Shown: positions 15,830 to 23,986, counted from the first letter of the stretch. The stretch is DNA of 64,000 nucleotides from Anaerolineae bacterium (GCA_018432315.1 JAHDLB010000027.1:124001-188000), one strand, 5' to 3'. The notes: generated by a model not told the origin, from the letters alone. Translations and numbers: made by a program.

Positions 15830-17197
15830 TCAAAACCCTGCCAGATCAATCGCGTCTTTGCGCATGTTCGCGAACTGAGTGAGTTCTTTGCGGAAGTAGA
15901 GCGTCACGGTGCCGGTGGGGCCGTTGCGGTGCTTGGCGACGATCACGTCGGCCTGGTTTTTGCGCTCGGTTTCCTCGTTGTAGACCTCGTCGCGATAGAT
16001 GAACATCACGACGTCGGCGTCCTGCTCGATCGACCCGGACTCGCGCAGGTCCGAAAGCTGGGGGCGTTTGTCCTGCCGCTGTTCGACCGCGCGCGAAAGC
16101 TGCGCCGCCGCCAGCACGGGCACGTTCAACTCGCGGGCGATCTGCTTGAGGTGGCGCGAGATGAAGCTGATCTCCTGCACGCGGTTTTCCTGGCGCCCGG
16201 TGCCGGAGGTCATCAATTGCAGGTAATCGACCATGATCAGGTCCAGGCCGTATTCGTTGTACAACCGCCGGCACTTGGTCCGCATCTGCACGGGCGAGAG
16301 GGCGGGGGTGTCGTCCAGGTAAATACGCAGGCCGCTCAGGCTGCCGGTCGCCTGGACGAACAGCGTCCAGTCGCGCTCCTGAAGCTGGCCCTGGCGCAGG
16401 ACGTGCGTGCTGATGCCCGTCTCCGACGATACCAGGCGCTGGACGATCTGCTCGTTGCTCATCTCCATGCTGAAGATCGCGATCCGGCCCTTGATGGCGC
16501 GGGCGGCGTTGAGCGCCACGCTCAACAGCCAGGACGTCTTGCCCATGCCGGGGCGCCCGGCCACGATGCACAGGTCCGATTTTTGCAGCCCGCCCAACAG
16601 CCGGTCGAGGTCCGTGAAGCCGGTCGGCACGCCGCGCGGCACGTCCGGCTGCTGGTAGAGGTACTCGATCCGGTCGAAATAGTCGCTGATGGCGAGCCGG
16701 ATCGGGACCAGCTCCTTGTTGAGCCGCCGCTCGGTCACTTCGAACAGCGACTGCTCGGCCCGGTCGATGACCTCGTTGATGTCGGCGTCTTCTTCGTGCG
16801 CCAGCCGCGCGATCTCACTCGCCGCGGACAGCATCTTGCGGCGCAGCGACGCGCGCTCGACGATGCGGCCATACGCCTCAGCGTAAATGCTGGACGGCGT
16901 GTGGTTGATCAGGTAGGTGATGTAGGCCGGGCCGCCGATTTCCTGGAGCCGCGCCTGCTGGCGAAGCTCCTCGACCACGGTGAGGTAGTCGATCTCTTCG
17001 TTGCGCTCCTGGATGCGCAGAATCGCTTCCCACACCCAACTGTTCTTGACGATGAAGAAATCGTCCGGCTGGAGGAACGCGGCCACATCGTGGAGCGCCT
17101 CGGGGTTGATCAGGATCGAGCCGAGAACCGCTTCTTCAGCCTCGACGCTGTGGGGCGCCATGCGGTCGGGACGTACCGGAGAAGTGTCTTGAGTCAT
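15830..17197 (-). CDS. dnaB: Replicative DNA helicase DnaB
   Basis: 455 aa from ATG 17197, which is 6 bp after AGGG. A TTG 18 codons upstream lies inside the terminator of the preceding gene. The N-terminal collar domain has the family signature PHSVEAEEAVLGSIL. The RecA-like motor has Walker A GRPGMGKT at 214-221 and Walker B in MVDYLQLM. The C-terminal motif is the DLRESGSIEQDADVVMFIYRD type. It unwinds DNA at the replication fork as a hexamer. No intein is present. It is the first gene of the dnaB / dnaD-like / loader operon. Confidence 0.97.
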   Translation of the reverse strand: MTQDTSPVRPDRMAPHSVEAEEAVLGSILINPEALHDVAAFLQPDDFFIVKNSWVWEAILRIQERNEEIDYLTVVEELRQQARLQEIGGPAYITYLINHTPSSIYAEAYGRIVERASLRRKMLSAASEIARLAHEEDADINEVIDRAEQSLFEVTERRLNKELVPIRLAISDYFDRIEYLYQQPDVPRGVPTGFTDLDRLLGGLQKSDLCIVAGRPGMGKTSWLLSVALNAARAIKGRIAIFSMEMSNEQIVQRLVSSETGISTHVLRQGQLQERDWTLFVQATGSLSGLRIYLDDTPALSPVQMRTKCRRLYNEYGLDLIMVDYLQLMTSGTGRQENRVQEISFISRHLKQIARELNVPVLAAAQLSRAVEQRQDKRPQLSDLRESGSIEQDADVVMFIYRDEVYNEETERKNQADVIVAKHRNGPTGTVTLYFRKELTQFANMRKDAIDLAGF

Positions 17198-17248
17198 CAT
17201 TTGCCCTGGCGTGAGATCATCTGCGCGCGCACCCTGCACATTTTGTGT

Positions 17249-17284
17249 CAAAAACGGGGCCGCTCACGTCCTAGCAGCCCCGTT
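17249..17284 (-). terminator. Rho-independent terminator after the DUF151 gene
   Basis: On the minus strand AACGGGGC (17284-17277) pairs with GCCCCGTT (17260-17253) and is followed by TTTTT. It separates the DUF151 gene from dnaB and overlaps the TTG that would extend DnaB. Confidence 0.75.
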
Positions 17285-17315
17285 GAACCGATCACGACGA
17301 CAGCTCGCGCCGGTC

Positions 17316-17849
17316 TTACTCGTCTTCGTCTTCTTCCGAGTCGAGATCGTCCAGATCGAGCGACTCGACGAAATCTTCGAACAGGCTCAGCCGTTCGGAC
17401 GGGGGCGCCTCGCCATCGACCTCGCCCGCCGCTTCGGCGTCCACTTCCTCATCCGGCGTGATCGACGCGCGCTCCATGACGCTCTCGTCCACGAAGATAT
17501 CCACTTCCAGCCGCACGGCGAGCGCGATCGCATCGCTCGGGCGGGAGTCGATCGTCCGGGTTTGCCCGTCCTGGTCGACGACGATCTGGGCGTAGAAAGT
17601 GTCCTGCCGCAGGTCGTTGACGATGATATGGCGGACTTGTCCGCCAAGCTCGCTGATGACGGATTTGAGCAGGTCGTGTGTGAGCGGGCGCTCGACCGAC
17701 ATGCCCTGTAGTTTGACGGCAATCGCTTCGGCCTCGCAGGGGCCGATGAAGATCGGAAGGTATCTGCCGCTGTCAGGATCCTTCAGAATCACGACCCGCA
17801 GTTGCGACATGAGGCTGACGCGTATGCTATCAATAAGGACCTTAATCAT
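17316..17849 (-). CDS. Bifunctional nuclease (DUF151) family protein
   Basis: 177 aa from ATG 17849, placed 7 bp after AGGAA. An ATG 17 codons earlier has no ribosome site. Residues about 1-130 match the BFN/DUF151 fold (LPIFIGPCEAEAIAV, RPSDAIALAVR). The C-terminal 50 residues are very acidic and end in a run of Glu and Asp. Plant members show nuclease activity; the bacterial function is not established. It has its own -10 TATAAT and terminator, so it is probably a single-gene unit. Confidence 0.88.
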   Translation of the reverse strand: MIKVLIDSIRVSLMSQLRVVILKDPDSGRYLPIFIGPCEAEAIAVKLQGMSVERPLTHDLLKSVISELGGQVRHIIVNDLRQDTFYAQIVVDQDGQTRTIDSRPSDAIALAVRLEVDIFVDESVMERASITPDEEVDAEAAGEVDGEAPPSERLSLFEDFVESLDLDDLDSEEDEDE

Positions 17850-17910
17850 AAACGTGTTCCTGAGCTTCCAGTGTGCCGGACAATTGGAGACTGTGGGCAA
17901 ATCTAGCCCG

Positions 17911-17939
17911 ATTATAGCATCAAATGGCGACGATACCTA
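17911..17939 (-). promoter_or_regulatory. Promoter for the DUF151 gene
   Basis: Consensus TATAAT on the minus strand (17916-17911). The -35 at 17 bp is a weak TAGGTA (17939-17934) that overlaps the end of the bactofilin gene. Confidence 0.5.
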
Positions 17940-18500
17940 AACCCGCTCGTCCGAATCGTCGGGCGATTCGACCTCGGTTTCCTCAGGCGATTCCTGGGGC
18001 GACTCAGCCGGGGAAAGGTCTTCGTCAGCGAGCGGTTCCAGCTCGTCGGGCAGCGGCAGCGACGCCAGATCGAACGCGCTGGCGGCCTCGTGGCTGACCA
18101 TCGTGATTTTGCCGTCGATGAACGCGCCGTCCTCGGTGGCAATCGAGACAGCCGCGATATCCCCCCACACGCGCCCCGTCCGGAGAATTTGCACCTTCTT
18201 CCCGCTGACGTTGCCGCGCACGGCGCCCGCAATGGACACGTTCTTGGCGTGGATGTCGGCGGTGATCTTGGCCGTCTCGCCGACCAGCACATTCCCATCG
18301 ATCTCGAGCGTGCCCTCGAACGTGCCATCGAGCCGGACGTTGGCCTGGCATTTCAGGTCGCCGCGCAGGGTGGCGCTGGGGCCGAGCACGGTTTCGAATC
18401 CGACCGGGCTTCGTCCAGGGTTGCCGGAATGGGGATCGAGCGAGAATTCCTCAGGGCTTTCGGTAGACGATGGGTGTCTGCGTCCGCCAAAGATCGACAT
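17937..18500 (-). CDS. Bactofilin (polymer-forming cytoskeletal protein)
   Basis: 187 aa. A short, polar N-terminal tail is followed at about 38-145 by the bactofilin beta-helix (ATLRGDLKCQANVRLDGTFEG, GNVLVGETAKITADI, then GRVWGDI). The C-terminal tail is Pro/Glu/Ser-rich and acidic. Bactofilins self-assemble into filaments without nucleotide and often act as scaffolds at the membrane or for cell-wall enzymes. Transcribed from a near-consensus promoter (18542-18570), with AAAGGA ahead of the ATG. Confidence 0.9.
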   Translation of the reverse strand: MSIFGGRRHPSSTESPEEFSLDPHSGNPGRSPVGFETVLGPSATLRGDLKCQANVRLDGTFEGTLEIDGNVLVGETAKITADIHAKNVSIAGAVRGNVSGKKVQILRTGRVWGDIAAVSIATEDGAFIDGKITMVSHEAASAFDLASLPLPDELEPLADEDLSPAESPQESPEETEVESPDDSDERV

Positions 18501-18541
18501 GACCGTTTTGTCCTTTTGAGGGCTGCCGAACCGTTGATCGG

Positions 18542-18570
18542 ACTATACACAGCTTGCGCCGGTTCGTCAA
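18542..18570 (-). promoter_or_regulatory. Promoter for the bactofilin gene
   Basis: Minus strand TTGACG (18570-18565), 17-bp spacer, TATAGT (18547-18542). One of the best sigma-70 matches in the window. Confidence 0.7.
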
Positions 18571-18580
18571 TTGACAGCCG

Positions 18581-18615
18581 CTGGCAGGGCCGGGGCACGC
18601 GTCCCGTCCTGCCAG
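18581..18615 (-). terminator. Hairpin after dedA
   Basis: CTGGCAGG (18581-18588) pairs with CCTGCCAG (18608-18615) just downstream of the dedA stop. No T run follows on the minus strand, so it is a weak or Rho-assisted site. Confidence 0.4.
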
Positions 18616-18628
18616 CCGCGCAGAGTGC

Positions 18629-19291
18629 TTAGTTGACCTTGGACGGGGAATCGGTTTTCACGTCGGCCAACTGCCGGGCGGCGCGCCGTTCGGCCAGCAT
18701 GTCTTGCAGCACATGAATGGCCGGGGGCAGCACCGAGATCACGATGATCAGGAAGACGATCGGCAGCAGGTAGCGGTCGACGTCCGGGATCGCGCTGCCG
18801 AGGAAATAGCCCGCGCTCGACACGCCCACCGCCCACAACAGACCGCCGATCAGATTATACGAGATGAACCGCCGGTAATGCATCGTCCCGACACCGGCCA
18901 CGATGGGCGCGAAGGTCCGCACGATGGGCATGAACCGGGCGATCACGATGATCTTGCCGCCGTGTTTTTCGTAGAGCCCCTCGGCCCGGAAGAGGTGCTT
19001 CTTCTTGAACAGCAGCGAGTCTTCGCGCTGGAAGAGGCGGCGCCCGACCCGGTTGCCGAACCAGTAGCCCACGCTGTCACCGGCCACGGCGGCGACGAAA
19101 CAGCCAACGGCCAGGAAGGGGAAGTTGAAGTAGTCCTGCGAGGCGAGGAAGCCAGCCGTGAACAACAGGCTGTCGCCCGGCAGGAAAAAGCCCACCAACA
19201 GGCCGGACTCGGCGAAAATGATCCCGAAAACGCCAATGTAACCGACGGTGCGAATGAATTCCTCAAGATCGATCGGGATGAACTGTTCCAT
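18629..19291 (-). CDS. DedA/VTT-domain membrane protein
   Basis: 220 aa. It carries the DedA (SNARE-associated/VTT) core: FAESGLLVGFFLPGDSLLFTAG at the N-terminus and the conserved FMPIVRTFAPIVAGVG. It has about five hydrophobic segments and a charged C-terminus. DedA proteins act in membrane lipid translocation and proton-dependent homeostasis, and recent work links several to undecaprenyl-phosphate or phospholipid flipping. The ATG at 19291 has no clear Shine-Dalgarno site. A perfect 16-bp palindrome lies 37 bp upstream. Confidence 0.92.
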   Translation of the reverse strand: MEQFIPIDLEEFIRTVGYIGVFGIIFAESGLLVGFFLPGDSLLFTAGFLASQDYFNFPFLAVGCFVAAVAGDSVGYWFGNRVGRRLFQREDSLLFKKKHLFRAEGLYEKHGGKIIVIARFMPIVRTFAPIVAGVGTMHYRRFISYNLIGGLLWAVGVSSAGYFLGSAIPDVDRYLLPIVFLIIVISVLPPAIHVLQDMLAERRAARQLADVKTDSPSKVN

Positions 19292-19327
19292 GCTGAATTG
19301 GGACGCTCGTTCAAGGCGTGCACGACG

Positions 19328-19343
19328 GTGAACGCGCGTTCAC
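19328..19343. promoter_or_regulatory. Perfect 16-bp palindrome upstream of dedA, possible operator
   Basis: GTGAACGC followed directly by GCGTTCAC. It is centred about 44 bp before the dedA start codon. The length and perfect two-fold symmetry fit a dimeric repressor site, but no second copy was noticed and the regulator is unknown. Confidence 0.45.
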
Positions 19344-19572
19344 GCTCCTTTCGTCATTTGAACGATGTGCGAGTTGTGCGACAGCTCGCGCCTTGCGATA
19401 CAGACGACGATCGTCACCTGGATCGGAGCGTCCGGCGCTGATCGGGGTTCCAGCGATTCCCATGGCGGCAGGTCCGGTCACGATCGCTTCGACCGGGCAG
19501 CGGGATATCGCCCGATCGGGAACATGATAACGCCGGACGCGGTGACAGGCAACGGATTGATCAAACGCGCGA

Positions 19573-19605
19573 CGACCGGCACAAGAAAGCATCTTGCGCC
19601 GGTCG
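19573..19605 (-). terminator. Long hairpin after the DUF368 gene
   Basis: CGACCGGC (19573-19580) pairs with GCCGGTCG (19598-19605), and an inner CAAGA/TCTTG stem (19582-19586, 19592-19596) closes a five-base loop, with one mismatch between the two stems. Only three T follow on the minus strand. Confidence 0.5.
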
Positions 19606-19650
19606 GGAAATGAACCGGGGGATCGTCGTTGTTGGGAGTGGCAGGCGAGC

Positions 19651-20598
19651 CTAGAGGCTGTCCGGCACGTCGAGCCGCTCCGGGCCGATGGGCTGCTGCT
19701 CGCGGGTAGCTTGCAGGCTCTCCAGGTACAGGATGAGCACGATCGCCAGCCCGGCCAGAAAGACCGCCAGCAGCACCGTTTCGTCCCAGGCCGGGGGCAG
19801 GATGTTGACTTCGTGCAACGGCACCTCGTCGCCATGGCGGTTGATGCGCGTTGACATCACTTCTTTCCACGGCCAGATCTTGCGCAGCGAGCCGAGCATG
19901 AAGCCCGTCAGCACGGCGATGGCGAGGTCGTGATGTTTGGCGAACAGCCAGGACAATATGCGCGAGAACAACGCCAGCCCGATCGCCGCACCGGCGATGA
20001 TCAGCAGCAGGGTGAGGATGTCACGGTCGGTCACGGCGGCCAGCACCTGCTCGTACTTGCCGAGCAGCACCAGGATGAACGAGCCGGAAACACCCGGCAG
20101 GATCATGGCGACGATTGCGATCGATCCGGACAGGAAGAAAGCCAGCGCGGTTTCCGGTGTCTCGACCGGGACCGCACCCACCAGCACGTACGCGCCCAGG
20201 GCGGCAGCCAGCAGCAGGGCGATCTTGGGCGGGGTCCAGTGGGTGACGCGCTTGCGCACCACCAGGACCGACGCCAGCACCAGCCCGAAGAAGAAGGACC
20301 ACACATAGACAGGGTGATCTTCCAACAGCCGTGACAGCAAGTTCGCCAGCGTGATCACGGCGGCGCCGATGCCAAGCACCAGCGGCACGAGGAACGCGAA
20401 CGGGACGCCCGCAATCGCCTGCCGGACCTGGCCTTTCAGCAGCAGGGCCAGCGTTTCGCCGCTCACGTGTTTGATGCTGTTGACGAGATCCTTGTAGATT
20501 CCGAAGATGAAGGCGATGGTGCCGCCGGATACACCGGGCACGATGTCCGCCGATCCCATCGCGAACCCTGTGAAGAAAAGGTGCAACATTCTTTTCAT
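19651..20598 (-). CDS. DUF368 family integral membrane protein
   Basis: 315 aa from ATG 20598. The longer open frame upstream is antisense to parA. About eight to nine transmembrane helices and the two pseudo-repeat signatures of DUF368 are visible: ADIVPGVSGGTIAFIFGIY near the N-terminus and AMILPGVSGSFILVLLGKY in the middle. Some members of this family have been linked to polyprenyl-phosphate recycling in bacteria, and other roles are possible. The gene is divergent from parA and followed by a hairpin at 19573-19605. Confidence 0.9.
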   Translation of the reverse strand: MKRMLHLFFTGFAMGSADIVPGVSGGTIAFIFGIYKDLVNSIKHVSGETLALLLKGQVRQAIAGVPFAFLVPLVLGIGAAVITLANLLSRLLEDHPVYVWSFFFGLVLASVLVVRKRVTHWTPPKIALLLAAALGAYVLVGAVPVETPETALAFFLSGSIAIVAMILPGVSGSFILVLLGKYEQVLAAVTDRDILTLLLIIAGAAIGLALFSRILSWLFAKHHDLAIAVLTGFMLGSLRKIWPWKEVMSTRINRHGDEVPLHEVNILPPAWDETVLLAVFLAGLAIVLILYLESLQATREQQPIGPERLDVPDSL

Positions 20599-20759
20599 AG
20601 TGTGATCAGATGCCTCAGGACATGACGTGTTCGAAGCCGCCGCCGTGGCATGGATGCTCGCCGGCGTTGCGGTGGGGAAGTGTACCATAAGTTTGTGCGC
20701 TCGCCTAGCGCGGGCTTGCAGACGGGGCGGAGGCAATATCCACACAAGGGGCCATATGC

Positions 20760-20765
20760 TATAAT
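20760..20765 (+). promoter_or_regulatory. -10 element for parA
   Basis: Consensus TATAAT 34 bp before the ATG at 20800. No good -35 is present at 16-18 bp, so an activator or an alternative contact may be used. Confidence 0.5.
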
Positions 20766-20799
20766 GCATCCAGCGCGGGTTCACCAGGATTTGGGCTGC

Positions 20800-21570
20800 A
20801 TGGCACGAACGCTCGTAATTGCCAACCAGAAGGGCGGCGTTGGGAAATCGACCTCGGTGATGAACCTGGGCGTAGCCCTGGCCGAACGGGGCCTGCGGGT
20901 GTTGATGATCGACCTCGATCCGCAGGGGGGATTGACGGCTGCGTTTGGGATCGACTCGTACGACATCCGGCGCAGCGCGTTCTCGCTGATCATGTACAGC
21001 CACGTCTCGCTGGCGCGTGTCATGCGCCCGGTCCGGGCGCGGCTGGCGCTGGTGCCGGCCAGCATCGATCTGGCGTCGTCCGAGATCCAACTGGCCGGGG
21101 TGGCCGACCGCGCGCACCGGCTGAGCCAGTCGCTGCAGCGCAGCCGGATTCCGTTCGATTTCGTGTTGATCGATACGCCGCCTGGGCTGGGGATTCTGAC
21201 GGCCAACGGCCTGGTCGCTGCCGACGAGGTATTGATCCCCGTCCAGTGCCAGTACCTGGCGATGCGCGGCGTGCGCGCGCTGATGGATACGGTCGTGCGC
21301 GTCAAGAACAACCTCAACGAATCGCTCAAGCTGGCGGGCCTGTTTGGGACCATGTACCGGCCTGGGTCCAAGCATGCCCAGGAGGTCGTCGACGAACTGC
21401 GGGCGGTGTTCGGCCCGAAGATGTTCCCGACGCTGATTCATTTCGATGACGTGGTGGCCGAAGCGCCGGTCGTGGGGCTGTCGGTCCTGGAATACATCCC
21501 CAGCCATCCGATCGCGCAGGATTACCGCAAGCTGGCAGAGGAGATCGCAGGTGGGCGAGACGAAGCGTGA
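20800..21570 (+). CDS. ParA-family ATPase (orphan)
   Basis: 256 aa from ATG 20800, because the open frame upstream of it precedes the promoter. Deviant Walker A KGGVGKST at 11-18, Walker A' in LMIDLDPQGG, Walker B in FVLIDTPPG. The sequence is of the Soj/ParA chromosomal or cargo-positioning type. There is no parB and no parS-like site beside it. Instead a membrane-protein gene overlaps its end by 20 bp. ParA proteins position DNA or protein cargo by ATP-dependent surface gradients, and here the partner may be the membrane protein. Confidence 0.9.
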   Translation: MARTLVIANQKGGVGKSTSVMNLGVALAERGLRVLMIDLDPQGGLTAAFGIDSYDIRRSAFSLIMYSHVSLARVMRPVRARLALVPASIDLASSEIQLAGVADRAHRLSQSLQRSRIPFDFVLIDTPPGLGILTANGLVAADEVLIPVQCQYLAMRGVRALMDTVVRVKNNLNESLKLAGLFGTMYRPGSKHAQEVVDELRAVFGPKMFPTLIHFDDVVAEAPVVGLSVLEYIPSHPIAQDYRKLAEEIAGGRDEA

Positions 21571-22726
21571 CTCCCGGCCCAGGGCGTCGCTGCGCGGCAA
21601 AGGGCGCGAGATCCTGCTGGGCGAGCGCTCCGCGAGCCGGGCCGAGCCGGCGCCGGAGGAGATTTCGCCGGAGCCGGGCGCGCCCGACGCCGAGCGGGTG
21701 GACCCTGGCGCGCTGGACCTGACGCCCGAGGAAGCCGAGGCGCTGCTCGATTTTTCGCCCGCGTCGCCGGTCTACCAGCCCTCGCCATCGTTCGACCTGG
21801 ATGGTTTTACCCTGCCGGAAGCGGGCGCAGATGAGCCGCTCCCCGAAACGGGCGGGCTGCTGCACCCTGCGTCGCCGCGTGACGAGGCCGGTCTGGGCGC
21901 CAGGGGCGGCGGCCTTGCGGTGCCTGAGAGCGCTGCGCTCGAGTCGACGAAGAGCGACGCGGAGCCGCGCAGCCCGGTGCCCGTCCGCCAGCCGCCGATG
22001 AGCCTGTACCCCGGCGCGATGCCGCCCGACCCGGACCTGCTCGACCGGCTGGTGGACGACGAGCGCCTCAACCGGCTGTGGGACCAGATCGACATCGTGC
22101 AGGAGGAACTGATCCACCTGGTCGGAGGCGACCGCGGCCCGACGGATGTCTACCAGCAGGAGCTGCTGCAAGCCAGCTCGATGCTGCTCGAGTCGCGCGC
22201 GAATTTCGACGATGCGCGCGCGATCGTCTACCGCATCCGGTCCGACCTGAACCGCCAGCGCAAAGTCACGGCGGACATCATCCGCTACCGGCCCCTGCTG
22301 CTCAACTATTACGTGGGCTGCGCCATCGCGTGGGTCGTGCTGATGGCGCTCAAGCAGTTGTTCGCGGGCGTGGCGGAGGCGGTCGGGGTCGAGATCGTCG
22401 GGGCGCTGTACTACCCAACGTTGTTCGGCGTGGCCGGCGCGCTGATCTCCGGCTACGTCACGCTCGATCGCCACACGACCAGGCTGCGCGACTTCGACCC
22501 GATCCACATTAGCTGGTATCTGTTCAACCCGCTGTTGGGCGGCGTGATGGGGCTGTTCACGTTCTTGCTGGTGTCCGTCGCCAACGAGGACCTGCTGCAC
22601 GACACGGCCAGCACCGCCGAGCTGGCGATTGCGTGGCTGTTGTGCATGGTGGCGGGGATGAATCAGAACAGCGTGCTGGGCCGCCTCAACGATCTGCTGC
22701 GGCGGGGCCGGGGCAGCGGGGCGTAA
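21551..22726 (+). CDS. Membrane protein coupled to ParA, unknown function
   Basis: 391 aa from GTG 21551, with GAGGAG 7 bp upstream inside parA. The start overlaps the parA stop, so translation is coupled. Residues 1-155 are low in order and rich in Pro, Glu, Ala and Ser. Residues about 160-250 are helical (LLDRLVDDERLNRLWDQIDI, IIRYRPLLLNYY). About four transmembrane helices follow (from about 255 to 380), and the end is basic (RLNDLLRRGRG). I do not recognise the family. The disordered acidic N-terminus is a reasonable docking region for the ATPase, but that is inference. Confidence 0.75.
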   Translation: MGETKRDSRPRASLRGKGREILLGERSASRAEPAPEEISPEPGAPDAERVDPGALDLTPEEAEALLDFSPASPVYQPSPSFDLDGFTLPEAGADEPLPETGGLLHPASPRDEAGLGARGGGLAVPESAALESTKSDAEPRSPVPVRQPPMSLYPGAMPPDPDLLDRLVDDERLNRLWDQIDIVQEELIHLVGGDRGPTDVYQQELLQASSMLLESRANFDDARAIVYRIRSDLNRQRKVTADIIRYRPLLLNYYVGCAIAWVVLMALKQLFAGVAEAVGVEIVGALYYPTLFGVAGALISGYVTLDRHTTRLRDFDPIHISWYLFNPLLGGVMGLFTFLLVSVANEDLLHDTASTAELAIAWLLCMVAGMNQNSVLGRLNDLLRRGRGSGA

Positions 22727-22743
22727 CCGGCACGTGACGGTGG

Positions 22744-22768
22744 CGGGCTGCCGAAGCAGCCCGTTTTT
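22744..22768 (+). terminator. Rho-independent terminator of the parA operon
   Basis: CGGGCTGC, a CGAA tetraloop, GCAGCCCG, then TTTTT. Ideal geometry, 17 bp after the stop. Confidence 0.9.
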
Positions 22769-22771
22769 GAT

Positions 22772-23134
22772 TCAGTCGAGGTACACGCTGTTGTCCGGCG
22801 TCCACGGCGGGACGCACACCGCGAGCAGCACCAGGTCCTCGTCGCCCACGTTCCATAGCTGGTGGACCTGGTTGGGCAGGATGATGGCGCTGTCGCCCGG
22901 CCCCACGTGGCTCGTTTTGCCGTCCACTTCCAACCGGCCCGTGCCGGACAGGATGACGTAGCTCTCTTCGGCGGCGGGATGATAGTGTTTGAGCGAGGCT
23001 TTGCCCGGCGGGATCACGATCTGGGCGAGGCTGTGCGCCTGGCTCCCGCCGGCGGCAGCGCCGAACAGCTCGTAGACGACTTCCCCGTGAGGGCTTGCCA
23101 CACCGGCCAGAGATCGCGCGTTTTTGACGTGCAT
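22772..23134 (-). CDS. Cupin-domain protein
   Basis: 120 aa single-domain cupin. Motif 1 is HYHPAAEESYVILSGTGRLEV, with the metal-binding His, His and Glu. Motif 2 is PNQVHQLWNVG. Small cupins are often metal-dependent dioxygenases, isomerases or sugar sensors, and the substrate here cannot be told. It is the last gene of a run that includes the SBP (15 bp upstream) and the GH-A protein. Confidence 0.88.
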   Translation of the reverse strand: MHVKNARSLAGVASPHGEVVYELFGAAAGGSQAHSLAQIVIPPGKASLKHYHPAAEESYVILSGTGRLEVDGKTSHVGPGDSAIILPNQVHQLWNVGDEDLVLLAVCVPPWTPDNSVYLD

Positions 23135-23149
23135 GGGTTTTCCTATCGC

Positions 23150-23986
23150 TTACAGCCACCGTTCGATGATCGCGTTCAGGGTGCCGTCGTCGATCATATC
23201 CGCCAGCGCCCGGTCGATTTCTTCGGCCAGCCGGAAGTTCTTCTTGCGCAGCGCGATGACGTACCCGTCGGGGACGGTCGTCTCCCCGGCCATCCGCAGG
23301 TCGGGATGCTCCTCGATGTACAGCCGGGCGCTCACCGTGTCGACCAGGGCCGCGGCGGCGGCGCCGTTCTGGACGGCGCGCATCGCCTCGTCCGGCAGCA
23401 TGAAACGCTCGATGGTCAGCGCGCCCAGGCGGCGGCTCCAGCGCTGCGCGGCCATGTCCCCTGCCGAGGCGACCTCGACGGCGACGGTCTTGCCGTCGAG
23501 CTGGCGCATCGAGTCGATGGGCGCGCCGGACGGTGAGACCAGGACCTGGCCGGCGTCGAAATACGGCTGCGTATAGTGTACCCAACTCGTCTGGGCGGGA
23601 TCAACCTTTAGCCCGGCGATGACCAGGTCCACGCTGCCGGTGTACAGCGCGGAGTACAACCCGTCGAAGCCCATGATCTGGATGTGGGCGGTCGTGTCGA
23701 TGCGCCGGGCGATCTCGCGGGCGATGTCCGCTTCCAGGCCGATGATGCCGTCGGGCGTCCACTCGGCGAACGGGGGATAGCTGGGGTCGATCCCCACGTA
23801 GAGATCGCCGTTGATCTGGCTGCGCCGCCAGGTGATGTCCTGAGGGCCGAACCACGCGCCGGGCCGCGTGACGACGTCGTACGCGATCAGCAGCGCGGCC
23901 ACGTTCAGCCCCACCAGCGCGATCCGTGGATGGCGGCGCAGCCAGCGCAGCGCCCGCGATACGGTGTCGAACAGCGAGGATGTCAT
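23150..23986 (-). CDS. Membrane-anchored family 3 solute-binding protein (orphan)
   Basis: 278 aa. The ATG at 23986 overlaps the preceding stop as ATGA. Residues about 20-40 form an N-terminal transmembrane anchor (IALVGLNVAALLIAYDVV) with no lipobox. Residues about 60-275 match the bacterial extracellular solute-binding family 3 (LYVGIDPSYPPFAEW, GLEADIAREIARRI, GFDGLYSALYTGSVDLVIAGL), which in ABC systems binds polar amino acids. No permease or ATPase gene is nearby, so it may be a sensor or scavenging protein. It lies between the GH-A protein and the cupin. Confidence 0.85.
   Translation of the reverse strand: MTSSLFDTVSRALRWLRRHPRIALVGLNVAALLIAYDVVTRPGAWFGPQDITWRRSQINGDLYVGIDPSYPPFAEWTPDGIIGLEADIAREIARRIDTTAHIQIMGFDGLYSALYTGSVDLVIAGLKVDPAQTSWVHYTQPYFDAGQVLVSPSGAPIDSMRQLDGKTVAVEVASAGDMAAQRWSRRLGALTIERFMLPDEAMRAVQNGAAAAALVDTVSARLYIEEHPDLRMAGETTVPDGYVIALRKKNFRLAEEIDRALADMIDDGTLNAIIERWL

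Larger units (their letters stand above)
19292..19650. other. 359-bp intergenic region between the DUF368 and dedA genes
   Basis: No gene is seen. It contains a perfect palindrome (19328-19343) near dedA and a long hairpin (19573-19605) after the DUF368 gene. Open frames crossing it lack recognisable domains. Confidence 0.6.

Noticed and set aside
19359-19420. Possible short leader peptide ORF upstream of dedA
   Set aside because: The purine-rich site is only one base from the candidate GTG, too close for normal initiation, and the peptide has no attenuation features.
19651-21600. 649-codon minus-strand frame that would extend the DUF368 protein
   Set aside because: The extra N-terminal 334 codons are antisense to parA and have no domain. 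The family start is the ATG at 20598.
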